Below, in pieces: positions 12,090-21,567 of a stretch of DNA of 64,000 nucleotides; position 1 is the stretch's first letter, and each line of letters starts with the position of its first letter. The notes beneath the pieces are model-generated. The model saw nothing but the letters and a program-made list of their open reading frames with translations. It had not been told where the DNA came from and did no database searches. Made by a program: the position numbers and the translations under genes. Source of the DNA: Chrysemys picta bellii (Eukaryota; Chordata; Testudines; Emydidae); NCBI RefSeq assembly GCF_011386835.1, contig NC_088792.1, positions 63,285,287 to 63,349,286 of the forward strand, given 5' to 3'.

Positions 12090-13120
12090 GTCGCGGAGTG
12101 AAGGACCGCTGAGCCAAACGCCGCATCATCCCTGGACTGCTGCACTATGGCATAGTGGGAAACGAAGGTGTGCACAGATGACCAAGTCGCTGCTCTACAG
12201 ATCTCCTATATGGGCACATGAGCCAGAAAGGCAGAAGAAGAAGCTTGAGCCCGAGTGGAATGGGCGGTGAGTCGTGGAGCTGGGACACCAGCTAAGTCGT
12301 AACATGCACGGATGCATGACGTAATCCAAAAGGATATTCGCTGCGAAGAGACCGGAAGGCCTTTCATCCGGTCTGCCACCGCTACAAACAGTTGGGATGT
12401 CTTTCTGAACGGCTTCGTTCTCTCAATGTAAAAAGCAAGAGCCCTGCAAACATCTAGGGAATGTAGCTGTTGTTCCCTTCGCGAAGCGTGCGGCTTTGGG
12501 AAGAAAACTGGGAGGAAGATGTCCTGGTTGACATGGAAGACAGACACCACCTTAGGGAGGAAGGCGGGGTGTGGACACAGCTGTACCTTGTCCTTATGGA
12601 ACACCGTATGCGGTGGGTCCGATGTGAGGGCCCTAAGTTCTGAGACACGTCTCGCCGATGTGATAGCGATGAGGAAAGCTGTTTTCCAAGACAGGTACAG
12701 AAGTGAGCAGGTGGCCATGGGCTCGAAGGGGGCACCCCATGAGTCTAGCTAGGACTAGATTGAGGTCCCACGTAGGGGCCGGCTGATAAATTTGTGGGTA
12801 CAGATGTTCTAAGCTCTTGAGGAACCTGCTGACCATGGGACTGGAGAAGACTGAGCATCCGTTCTTGCCTGGGTGGAAGGCGGAGATCGCTGCTAGATGG
12901 ACTCTGATAGATGAGACAGCTAGGCCTTGCTGTTTTAAGGACCAGAGATAGTCCAGGATGGTAGGTACTGGTACCCCCGTAGGGACAGTGTTGTTTAGGG
13001 CACACCAGCAGGAGAAGCGCTTCCATTTGGCCATGTATGTGGACCTAGTGGATGGCTTTCTGCTCTCCAAGAGCACCTGCTGCATCGAAGTGGAGCAACG
13101 CAGCTCGGATTGGGTCAGCC
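12090..13120 (-). pseudogene. DIRS tyrosine recombinase pseudogene
   Basis: This enzyme would integrate the circular DNA copy. The N-terminal core-binding part starts near 13110 ('STRSTYMAKWKRF', 'SSIRVHLAAISAFHPG'). A frameshift near 12730 moves to the catalytic part at 12206-12718. That part shows the first catalytic arginine in 'TSARRVSEL' and the H-x-x-R box in 'AHSTRAQASS'. A TAG stop at about 12203 then precedes the block with the expected nucleophilic tyrosine ('FVSHYAIV', near 12155). All active-site residues I can place are still present, but one frameshift and one stop disable it. It would normally be about 350 residues long. Confidence 0.85.
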
Positions 13121-13199
13121 ATGCAGCAGCCACACAGTCAGGTGGAGGGACTGCAGGTCCAGATGACATAACCTGCCATGTTCCTGAATGATCAGGTCC

Positions 13200-14915
13200 G
13201 GTCACAATGGTAGAGCGATTGGTTCCGTCACCGACAGATCGAGGAGCGTGGTGTACCAGTGTTGTCTGGCCCACGCTGGAGCGATCAAGATTAAGCGGGC
13301 CTTGTCTCTGCTTAACTTGAGGAGGACCTTGTGGACCAACGGAAATGGAGTGAAGGCATAGAGCAGGTGGTCTTTCCACGGTATCAGGAAGGCGTCTGAC
13401 AGGGATCCCGGGGAACGTCCCTGGAGAGAGCAGAACACTTGGCACTTCCGATTCTCGTGAGAGGCGAAAAGGTCTATGTGGGGAAATCCCCACCTCCGGA
13501 AAACAGAATGAATAACGTCCGAATGTATCGACCACTCGTGAGCCAGGAAGGACCTGCTGAAGCGATCTGCCAAGGTGTTCTGGACTCCTGGGAGAAAATA
13601 TGCCACCAGGTCGATTGATTGAGCTATGCAAAATTCCCAGAGATATATGGCTTCGTGACAGAGGAGGGACAACCGCGCTCCACCTTGCTTGTTGATGTAA
13701 AACATGGCCGTTGTGTTATCTGTGAAGATCGCAACACAACAGCCCTGGAGGCGTTCACGGAATACTTGACACGCTAGGCGTACTGCTCTCGGTTCCCAGA
13801 CGTTGATGTGCAGGGATATTTCTTGTGCAGAACCAAAGGCCTTGTGTGCAAAGGTTTGCGAGGTGAGTGCCGCAGCCCAGAGAGGACGCGTCCGTGGTGA
13901 GGACTAGAGAGGGCTGTGGGGCATGGAATGGCATCCCCCCGCAAAGCAGGTTGGGGTTTAGCCACCAACCCAGAGAGGACAAGACCTTCGTCGGCACCAT
14001 GAGTACTGTGTCCAGACTGTCCCGGCCTGGGCGGTATACTGACGAGAGCCAGATCTGAAGTGGGCGGAGGCGTAGTCTGGCATGTTTGGTCACGAAAGTG
14101 CACGAGGCCATATGGTCCAGAAGACCGAGGCATGTGCATGCTGTCGAGGTCGGGAAGCTTCGGAGGGCGTGGATAATAGTTATCATGGACTGGAAGTGGG
14201 TCTGCGGTAGGCACACCCTCGCGAAATTTGAGTCCAGGACTGCCCAGATGAAGACTATTCTTTGGGTTGGCTCCAAAGTGGACTTTTGGGGTTTGAGCAG
14301 CAGGCCCAGTTGCCTGAAGCAGGTCATGACAAAGCGAACGTGAGACTGCACCTGTAGCTCGAACCGACCCCGAATGAGCCAGTCGTTGAGGTACGGAAAC
14401 ACTTGGATCTGATGTCCGTGGAGCCAGGCCGCTACGACACCCATACATATTGTGAAGACCCTTGGCGCTGTGGAAAGGCCAAAGGGGAGGACCGCAAATT
14501 AGAAATGCTGCTGTCCGACCACAAAGCGAAGGAACTGCCTGTGCGGAGGGTAGATTGCTATGTGGAAGTACGCGTCCTTCATGTCGAGGGAGGCGTACCA
14601 GTCTCCAGGATCCAGGGATGGGATAATAGTTCCCAGGGTAACCATGCGGAACTTCAACTTTACCATGAATTTGTTGAGTCTGCGTAGGTCAAGGATGGGC
14701 CGAAACCCCCCCTTTGCCTTGGGGATTAGGAAGTAGCGGAAGTAAAAACCCCTGCCCCTCAAGTCCCTTGGTACCTCTTTCACCGCTTCAATAGACAGGA
14801 CTGCTTGTACCTCCTGCAAGAGGAGTTGCTCGTGAGAAGGGTCCCTGAAGAGGGACGGGGAGGGAGAATGGGAAGGGGGGGGCGAAATAAACTGAATATG
14901 GTATCCCATTTCCAC
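13200..14915 (-). pseudogene. DIRS reverse transcriptase / RNase H pseudogene
   Basis: The RT opens at 14915. 'PKAKGGFRPILDLRRLN' and the first catalytic Asp in 'SLDMKDAYFHI' lie in 14499-14915. A single TAA at about 14498 interrupts 'VGQQHF', and the same frame continues with 'GLSTAP'-type sequence. The catalytic YxDD-type box reads 'YLNDWLI' near 14390, with Asn where an Asp is expected. RNase H follows ('LTTDASSLGCGTHL'). A frameshift near 13830 leads into 'TDNTTAMFYINKQGG' and the DIRS-typical blocks 'NTLADRFSR' and 'DLFASHENRKCQVFCS'. A TGA lies near 13200, close to the natural end. It is non-functional. Confidence 0.88.
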
Positions 14916-15112
14916 CGTGTGTAGGACCCAGCGATCTGAAGTTATGCAGGACCACGCAGGGAGGAAACAGGAGAGGCGGTTGGAGAAAGGCAGGGAAGAA
15001 TCCTGGGAGGAGCCTGATGCTCAGTCCTCGAGCGCATCTTCAAAAGTTTTGTCTTGGCCCCGCTGATGGTCTAGGGGGGGGCCTGATTCTGGCCTGCTTG
15101 TGGACCAGGTTG

Positions 15113-17551
15113 TCACCTCCTATTGCCACGACCACGCCTTCTAGAGAAGTCTTGCCACGGTCGAGGGTTAGGGTAAGTGCGCTGTGGCTGGGGCCGGAAG
15201 GGTCTGCGTTGCGTCACTGGGGTAGGCATGCCCAGTGAGCACATGGTGGCCCGGTTATCCTTCAGACTTTGCAGTCTGGGATCAGTCTTCTCTGAGAAGA
15301 GACCTTGGCCTTCAAAGGGCAGGTCCTGTATAGTCTGCTGCAGTTCCGGTGGGAGGCCGGACACTTGCAGCCATGAAATGCAGCGCATGGCCACTCCAGA
15401 GGCTAGAGTTCTAGCAGCCAAGTCAGCTGCATCTAAAGACGCCTGCAGAGATGTCCTTGCCACCTTCTTGCCCTCTTTGAGCAAGGCCCCAAACTCTTCC
15501 CTGGACTCCTGGGGAACCAGCTCTTTGAATTTCCCCGTCGAGTTCCAGGTGTTATAATTATAACGGCTCAGGAGGGCCTGCTGGTTAGCTACCCTGAGCT
15601 GTAGGCCACCAGTTGAGTAGATTTTACGCCCGAAGAAATCCAGGCGACTAGCGTCCTTGGATTTAGAGGCGGGCGCTTGTTGGCCATGCCTCTCCCTCTC
15701 GTTTACAGACTGTACAACGAGGGAGCAAGGTTGGGGGTGCACATACCAGTACTCATAATCTTTGGATGGCACCATGTATTTCCTTTCCACCCCTCTTGCT
15801 ATGGGAGGGATGGACGCCGGGGACTGCCAGATAGTATTGGCATTCGCCTGAATGGTCTTATGAAGGGCAAAGCTACCCGCGTGAGGGCATCGGCCAACAA
15901 GATATCCATCACCGGGTCCTCAACTTCTGCCACCTCCTCCACCTGCAGATTCATGTTCTGTGCCACCCCATGAAGGAGGTCCTGGTGAGCACGAAGATCT
16001 ATAGGTGGGGGGCCAGAGGAGGACGTGCCTGCCACGGCTTCATCAGGCAAGGATAAGGAGGACAATCCCTGGACTAGTGGGTCCCGGGGAAGGTCAGGTT
16101 GAGGAGGGTCTGGCTGCCCTATGTCCATGACCGTAGGTGCATCAGCCTTCTCAGGCGGTAGAGCAGTTGCCTCCGAAGCTACTGGGGGAGGACGGCTAAC
16201 AGTTGCCTCAGGTACCCTAGGCTCCGAATGAGCTGAGCGAGAAGCGCCTGAGGGGCCACCTTGGGCTTGGTGGTATGCCCAAGGGGTCCAGAAGGACCAT
16301 TGTGGAGGACCTTGGTCGGGATCCTGTCCTACATCTGGCCCCTGGCTAGCGCCATCAGTGTCTTGGCCCTGGACATTACAGCCACTCTCCACTTGGGACA
16401 ACGGCGAGTTTGGATGAGAAGGCCAAGGCTGTCCCGAATGCACTTGTTGTGTTGACCCAGCGCTGTCTGCTGATCTGGTGCCGGTGTCCCGAGCGGTACC
16501 GTGATCAGGATTAGGACCGACGATCAGAACGGGGCCGGGAGGTCGATCTGGATCTGGATGACAACCAAAGGTGCAGGCAGTGCCGGGACTGACTGCGCGA
16601 TGAGCAGTGCTGGGACCAGCGCTGGGAGCTGGATCAGTACCGATCATACTGGGAGGGAGACCTCCAGGAGGCAGAGCGGTGCCACGAGTACGACCGGCGC
16701 CGAGATGGAGATCAGTGCCGGGACTGCGAGCAACGCCGAGACCGGGACCATCCGCGGGATCGGGACCGCGACCAGGACTGGGATTGAGAGCGGTGCCAAG
16801 TAGTTTCGCTCTGCAAAGGAGGTCGCATGAAGGCGGGCTTCCCTATGGATGGGACAGTCTGCACCGGTGGTGCCGGAGGGTGAGACGGTCCAGGCTCAGT
16901 CAGTGCGATCAGGTCGCAAGCAGTGGAGAAGGTCTCCGGAGTGGACGGCAGGCCCAGCTCAACCACTGTGTGCACTGGGGAGCTTATATGCACTGGACTC
17001 AATGGCGCTTGTGGCACCGGAATTGACGGTGCCGGAGTTGGCGCCTTCGCGGTGTGGTCCGGTACGGCGCGCTGCTCCACTGAGGCCGCCGGCGGTGGTT
17101 GCACCTGTGGAGGAGCAGCAGGTGGTTTGTGCTGCTTCTTGGGCCGCGGAGACAGTGGGCGGTGCCGCATCTGTACCAGTGCCGGAGACGTCCGGTGCCA
17201 AGGTACCAGGCTGGTGCTGGGTTGCTCCGGTGCCGGAGGCGCGCTGCGGACCGACGGTGCCTGGTCTGCATGCGGTGCCGGGGGCACCGGGCTAAGTGCC
17301 GCTTCCATCAGGAGCTGTTTTACACGGAAGTCCCGCTCCTTTTTTGTCCCAGGCTTGAAAGCCTTGCAAATGCGGCACTTGTCAGGTTGATGAGCTTCCC
17401 CCAGGCACTTCAGACAGGAGTCCTGGGGGTCTCCAATGGGCATCGGCTTGAGACAGGCTGAGCAAGGCTTGAAACCTGGAGACTTGGGCATGAGCCCTGG
17501 TACCAGGGCGGAGGAACGGGGATAAACCCCAATACCCCAACTTATGTACAA
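15113..17551 (-). pseudogene. DIRS gag-like pseudogene
   Basis: Three successive open blocks lie at 17551-16712, 16647-15799 and 15790-15113, separated by frame changes. The first begins with a cysteine-rich segment, 'CSACLKPMP...CLKCLGEAH...CRICKAF', which resembles a zinc-binding module. A long proline/serine-rich and arginine-serine-rich part (many 'SRSRS' steps) follows. The last block is basic and ends 'RRRGRGNRR', as expected for a nucleic-acid-binding Gag. The same cysteine-rich segment is found in the second DIRS remnant at 20972-21199, which supports it as a real element protein. Function is inferred from position and composition. Confidence 0.75.
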
Positions 17552-17707
17552 CTAAATACACTAATATACTATATACAAACTTAATAAGACTACTCTAAAA
17601 ACTGCTAAACTAATAAACTATACTAAGAACTAACTATAAGACAATGAGAAAGCTAGTGATGTGGAGGTCAGCTACGCCACTTTCCACAGTTCCAATCACC
17701 GTCACGG
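17552..17707. other. DIRS leader between gag and right terminal repeat
   Basis: An AT-rich run of ACTAATATACTATATACAAAC-like repeats on the plus strand lies just upstream of gag in the element's orientation. A similar TA-rich leader precedes the gag remnant at 21200-21310. It may contain the element promoter or RNA start. Confidence 0.5.
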
Positions 17708-17893
17708 GCGGTAAGAAGGAACTGAGGGGGCACTGGGGCGGCAGGGGCATATATCCAGCGCCATGTGGGCGCTGCTCCAGGGGGCGCCTCAGCCAACCCA
17801 CCGAGAGTTGCTAGGGTAAAACTCTTCCAACGATCGTGCATGTTGTGCGCACACACCTAATTGGAATCGATATGCGCAAGCACTCGAAGAAGA
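17708..17893. repeat. DIRS right inverted terminal repeat
   Basis: Reverse complement of 11734-11911 with scattered mismatches; shared landmarks are GAGAGTTGCTAGGGTAAAA and GGCAGGGGCATATATCC. It ends at CACTCGAAGAAGAA, followed directly by the CR1 sequence ATCTCCATC. Confidence 0.87.
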
Positions 17894-18036
17894 ATCTCCA
17901 TCACTGGAGATTTTTAAGAGCAGGTTAGACAAACACCTGTCAGGGATGGTCTAGATAATACCTAGTCCTGCCATGAGTGCAGGGGACTGGACTAGATGAC
18001 CTCTTGAGGTCCTTTCCAGTCCTATGATTCTATGAG
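17894..18036 (+). mobile_element. CR1 tail fragment, right half
   Basis: Continues the CR1 interrupted at 11700: ATCTCCATCACTGGAGATTT, then the 3' UTR with CTCTTGAGGTCCTTTCCAGT and a terminal ATTCTATGA. This differs from the GGTCCCTTCC subfamily in the other CR1 copies here, so it is a second CR1 subfamily. Confidence 0.85.
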
Positions 18037-18146
18037 TCTGTACAATGTTAAATTACATGACAATCTAACATAGCATTTGACTGAAACAAAGCATTTGGAA
18101 GGAAAGACAACTTCATGCCTAAGGCACATATCTGGTATTTTGGAGA

Positions 18147-18521
18147 CATAGGCGCCGACTCCATGGGTGCTCCGGGGCTGGAGCACCCATGGAGAAAAAT
18201 TAGTGGGTGCTGAGCACCCACTGGCAGCTCCCCGTGGCCCCGCCCCGCCCCCTTGCTCCAGCTCACCTCCGCCTCTGCCTCCTCCGCGAGCGCTTGCACC
18301 GCGAAACAGCTGTTTCGCGGGGCATGGAGGGAGGGGGAAGGAGGGGAAATGCAACACGCTGGGGGAGGAGGCGGGGCTGGGGCATGGATTTGGGGAAGGG
18401 ATCCAATAGAGGCAGGGAGGGGGCGGAGTTGGGGCAGGGACTTTAGGGAAGGGGTTGGAATGGGGGCGGGGCCAGGGGGGGCGCGAGCACCCACAGATGC
18501 CAGAGAAAGTTGGCACCTATG
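18147..18521. mobile_element. hAT MITE, GC-rich, 375 bp
   Basis: Left end CATAGGCGCCGACTCC; right end reverse-complemented CATAGGTGCCAACTTT. It is flanked by an exact 8-bp duplication TTTGGAGA (18139-18146 and 18522-18529). The interior includes a short hairpin (GGGTGCTCCGGGGCTGGAGCACCC) and the GCGAAACAGCTGTTTCGC palindrome. It is non-coding, and the open frames across it are compositional. Confidence 0.88.
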
Positions 18522-18654
18522 TTTGGAGACATGCATTCTATTCTCAGCTCTGCCTTAGTCTTGCCATCAGCAATATGTGGATGATTATAGCTCTGTGACA
18601 AGGATGCTAAAAGTCTTAATTCAGTAGTGTTTGAAAAAGCTGTTGGAAAGTGCT

Positions 18655-19893
18655 ATGTAACGAATGCCAATGTAGTGGGTCCCGCACTTTTCCTTGGTGT
18701 GGTGGATCAGGGCACCACCCCTGCCCCTATTCTTGGGCTCCGCTAGTTCCCTGGAGGCAGGTGGGGGGAGAGAAGGTGAGTGGGGAAGGGACCCAGGTCC
18801 ACCCTGGCCCTGCTGTATCACACATTCGCCACCCACCCAACACCATGGGGTTGGGCTACTCGGGACAAGAGGCAGTACTGTCAAGACAGGCTGTCAACAT
18901 TGTCGTGTTGGCTGTACCTGGAATTGGACGGGTTGCAGGGATAGGAACCATCTAATCACTCTTGCGTTCTTGTTTCTGTGCATCCACTGGAGCAGAGTGT
19001 GGTCTGTCACAAGGGTGAACCACCACCCCAATAAGTAGTATCAGAGAGTCTCCTTTTCGACAACGGCATACTAAAATACAGCTAAAATACAGAATCGGGT
19101 GCTCCTCCTCCCCCACCATCTGCAAGAGGATGGCCCCTAGCCCTACCTCTGAGGCATACATCTGTAGGATGAATTCCTTATCAAAGTCTGGGGCTATGAG
19201 CACTGGATGATTGCAAAAGGCCATCCTTAAGTCTGTGAATGCTTTTTCCACCGCATCAGTCCACTTTACTATATCTGAACCCGGAGCTTTTATCAGGTCC
19301 ATCAGCGGCCATGCCCTCATGGTGAAGTGAGGGATGAACCTGCGATAGTACCTCACTATCCCTAAAAATGCTCTGACTTGCTTTTTGCAGACCGGTCGGG
19401 GCCAACCCTGTATTGCCTCTACTTTGTTCCATTGGGGTTTCACCAAGTCCATTCCTACTACAAGCCTGAGGTATCTGGCCTCAGCCAGCCCTACCGCACA
19501 CTTGGAAGGGTTGGCGGTGAGGCAGGCCTGTCTAAGGGCGTCTAGTACCACTTCTACTTTTCCTAAGTGCTTCTCCCAGTCAGGGTTATGGATGACTATG
19601 TCGTCTAAATAAGCAGCGGCATACTTGGCATGGGATCACAGAAATTTGTCCATTAGTCATTGGAATGTTGCAGTGGCCCCATGGAGTTCAAAAGGGAGAA
19701 TGGTGTATTGGAGGAGGCCATCAGGTGTAGAGAAGGCGGTCTTCTCCTTGGCGTCCTCAGCCAAGGGGATTTGCCAATAGCCTTTGGTTAAGTCAAAGGT
19801 GGTTAAGTATCGGGCCTTGCCTAACTGATCAACTAGCTCAATGTGTGGTATCAGGTAGACATTGAATTGGGATTTCGTTCAACTTCCAGAAGT
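18655..19893 (-). pseudogene. Ty3/gypsy pol fragment (RT and RNase H)
   Basis: Minus-strand reading shows gypsy-type RT blocks in order. 'FDLTKGYWQIPL' lies near 19770 and the catalytic 'YLDDIVIH' near 19605. The longest open stretch (18952-19551) has 'KKQVRAFLGIVRYYRRFIPHF' split across its thumb, and RNase H begins with 'EVGLGAILLQ'. Two TGA stops lie just before YLDD, at arginine-like positions, which fits CpG decay. The first RNase H Asp, normally in 'TDAS', reads 'MYAS' here. After a frame change, 'TDH.LLQWMHRNK' and 'RWFLSLQP' continue RNase H towards 18930. No integrase or LTR was recognised next to it. It is a dead fragment. Confidence 0.85.
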
Positions 19894-19895
19894 TG

Positions 19896-20235
19896 TTACA
19901 AAATCTGAGGGTGTCATCCAGCAGTCGGAATTACAATACCTTCAGGCAGATATCAAGGACATGATGGAAAGGAGCCATGACTGGGACACGCTGCAGTGCA
20001 GGGTTAAAGAGAAGGAGCTGCGGAATGCTTAGGCAAATAGCCACTCCAGTGCTGCCCCGCGACCTGCCATTTCTACAAACAGCTGGACGCAATACTGGGG
20101 GCGACCCCACCTCCATTCTGAAGACCACCATGGACACTTCAGAGCCCAGTTCAACAAGGCAGGAGGAGGAGGAAAGTGGGAGCGAGGGTGCTAAGGAGGA
20201 GGGAGACAGCCCGGCATCCCTAGATCAGAGGTGAA
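19896..20235 (+). pseudogene. Myb/SANT-like DNA-binding protein fragment of a PIF/Harbinger element
   Basis: A broken frame reads 'LQCRVKEKELRNA', then a stop, then a shift into 'GGDPTSILKTTMDTSEPSST', 'RQEEEESGSEGA' and 'SPASLD'. This resembles the small Myb/SANT-like accessory protein encoded by PIF/Harbinger transposons: a trihelix-like domain followed by an acidic tail. Family assignment rests on overall resemblance only. It sits directly against the gypsy fragment on the opposite strand, with no visible terminal repeats. Confidence 0.55.
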
Positions 20236-20239
20236 AGTA

Positions 20240-20590
20240 GGCTACTCCAGGGCTCCGGGGGCTATTTAAAGGGTTGGGGCGGTAGAAGCAGGGGAGTCCT
20301 GGGCCATTTAAATAGCCCCCAGAGCTCTGGAGTAGTGGCAGCAGGGGGCTCCAGGGGTTATTTAAAGGGCCAGGGCTCCCGCTGCCTCTATGGCCCCAGC
20401 CCTTTAAATAGCCGCCAGAGTCCCGCCGCCACTCCAACAGGCTCCAGCAGCTATTTAAAGGGCCCAGGGGAGGCAGGGGAGTCCTGGGCCCTTTAAATAG
20501 CCCCCGGAGCCCTGCTGCCGGAGCCCTGGGGTAGCAGCAGCAGCCGGGGGCTCCGGCAGCGGTTTAAAGGGCGCCCTTTAAATTCTCTGG
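20240..20590. repeat. Alternating inverted TTTAAA-containing minisatellite
   Basis: GGCTATTTAAAGGG-type and CCCTTTAAATAGCC-type units alternate at about 20260, 20308, 20357, 20400, 20449, 20490 and 20562, so adjacent units are near reverse complements spaced 41-49 bases apart in most cases. Between them lie CCCGGAGCC and GGGGCTCC segments, also in alternating orientation. The last unit contains GTTTAAAGGGCGCCCTTTAAA, a perfect local palindrome. Any two neighbours can fold into a hairpin. Confidence 0.72.
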
Positions 20591-21567
20591 GAATTTTGAA
20601 AATCCCCTTCCTGTTGCTCCAACACCTCCGACCTGGCACTGCTCTGCTGAAGAGTCACTATGTGCCGGACTCGACGGTGCCTTCTGGGGCGCTGGAGTTG
20701 ACAGCACCGACTCTTACTGTCTGGGAGCCAAGTCCTTCCTCGGGTGCAGTGAAGTGTCCCCTGGCAGTCCTGCAGCTCTCTGAGAAGGGTGCCTTCTCTC
20801 AGTCTTTTTATGCCACTCGTGGGGCACCAGGGAAGTAGAGCGGTGCTGGGCCGCTGCTCCCTGTTGCAGTGCCAGGGATTGCCGGTGCCGAGGGTATCTC
20901 GCAGTATAGTCCTTCCTCGGCCCCGAGTCGCGAACCAATGCCAGAGCGCTCTGCACTGAGGTGCTCAGGCCTCAGCCTTGGCTTTCTGATGCCAATGGAT
21001 GAAGAGCGGATTCCATGAGCCACTGCTTAAAATGGAAATCCCAATCCTTTTTCATTCTAGGTTTAAAAGCCCTGCAGATTTTGCAGTGCTCGGTCTGATG
21101 CGCCTCCCACAGACACCTCAGGCAAGAGTCGTGGGGGTCACGATTTGGCATGGGCTTGTGACATGCGCTGCAAGACTTAAAGCCTTGGGCTCGCGGCATG
21201 CCCGGAGCCCAAGAAGGGGTGAGGGGATAGGGAAGATCCGACTCACAAACACCTATACTAACTATAAGTATACTAACAACTACAAAACAAGAAACAAGAA
21301 GAACCAGTTTAGGTAACTATGCTAAGGGAGCACTTGCAAAGCAAGCGAGTCACAGTTCCAACGGCCGCCACGGACAGTAAGAAGGAACTGAAGGGGGGTC
21401 GGGTTGGCAGGGTCATATATTGAGCGCCATGAAGGCGCCACTCCAGGGGGCTCCCCTGTCGACCCGACGGGAGCTGCTAAGGGAAAAACTTTCTGATGAC
21501 CATGCATGCAGCACGCACACACACACCTGATTGGAATCGATGTGAACAAGCACTTGAAGAAGAACCC
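20591..21567 (-). mobile_element. Truncated DIRS end with gag start
   Basis: The right inverted repeat is clear at about 21377-21567, matching 17708-17893 in order (AAGAAGGAACTGA, CATATAT, ACCTGATTGGAATCGATGTG). A TA-rich leader and a gag remnant precede it. The rest of the element, including RT and YR, is missing, and the break is near the minisatellite at 20590. This is a second, independently decayed copy of the family at 11.7-17.9 kb. Confidence 0.8.
20714..21199 (-). pseudogene. DIRS gag N-terminal remnant
   Basis: The 75-residue open block 20972-21199 begins 'MPRAQGFKSCSACHKPMP' and carries the same spaced cysteines as the larger copy ('CSAC', 'CLRCLWEAH', 'CKICRAFKP'). Downstream sequence is decayed and frame-shifted, with only weak serine/proline-rich traces. 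No function remains. Its value is comparative, because it shows which gag cysteines are conserved in the family. Confidence 0.75.

Larger units (their letters stand above)
11701..17893 (-). mobile_element. Complete DIRS-type tyrosine-recombinase retrotransposon
   Basis: A 6.2-kb element with all structural hallmarks of DIRS: inverted terminal repeats instead of direct LTRs, an internal complementary region (11940-12050), and gag, RT/RNase H and tyrosine recombinase (YR) coding regions, all on the minus strand. DIRS elements are thought to copy their RNA into a circle using the internal region as a template for end repair. They integrate by site-specific-style recombination, which leaves no target duplication. 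The insertion splits a CR1 tail so cleanly that the host sequence can be rejoined without gain or loss of more than a base or two. Coding regions carry stops and frameshifts, so the copy is inactive. Confidence 0.9.

Noticed and set aside
12519..17461. Plus-strand open frames across the DIRS element
   Set aside because: They are shadows of the minus-strand gag, RT and recombinase frames, which carry the recognisable motifs.
18955..19551. Intact 199-codon gypsy protein
   Set aside because: The frame covers only the end of RT and part of RNase H, lacks the first RNase H Asp, and is bordered by stops and frame changes.
20240..20590. Possible CRISPR-like regular spacing
   Set aside because: The units alternate in orientation and have no unique spacers, and the context is vertebrate. 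It is an inverted minisatellite.
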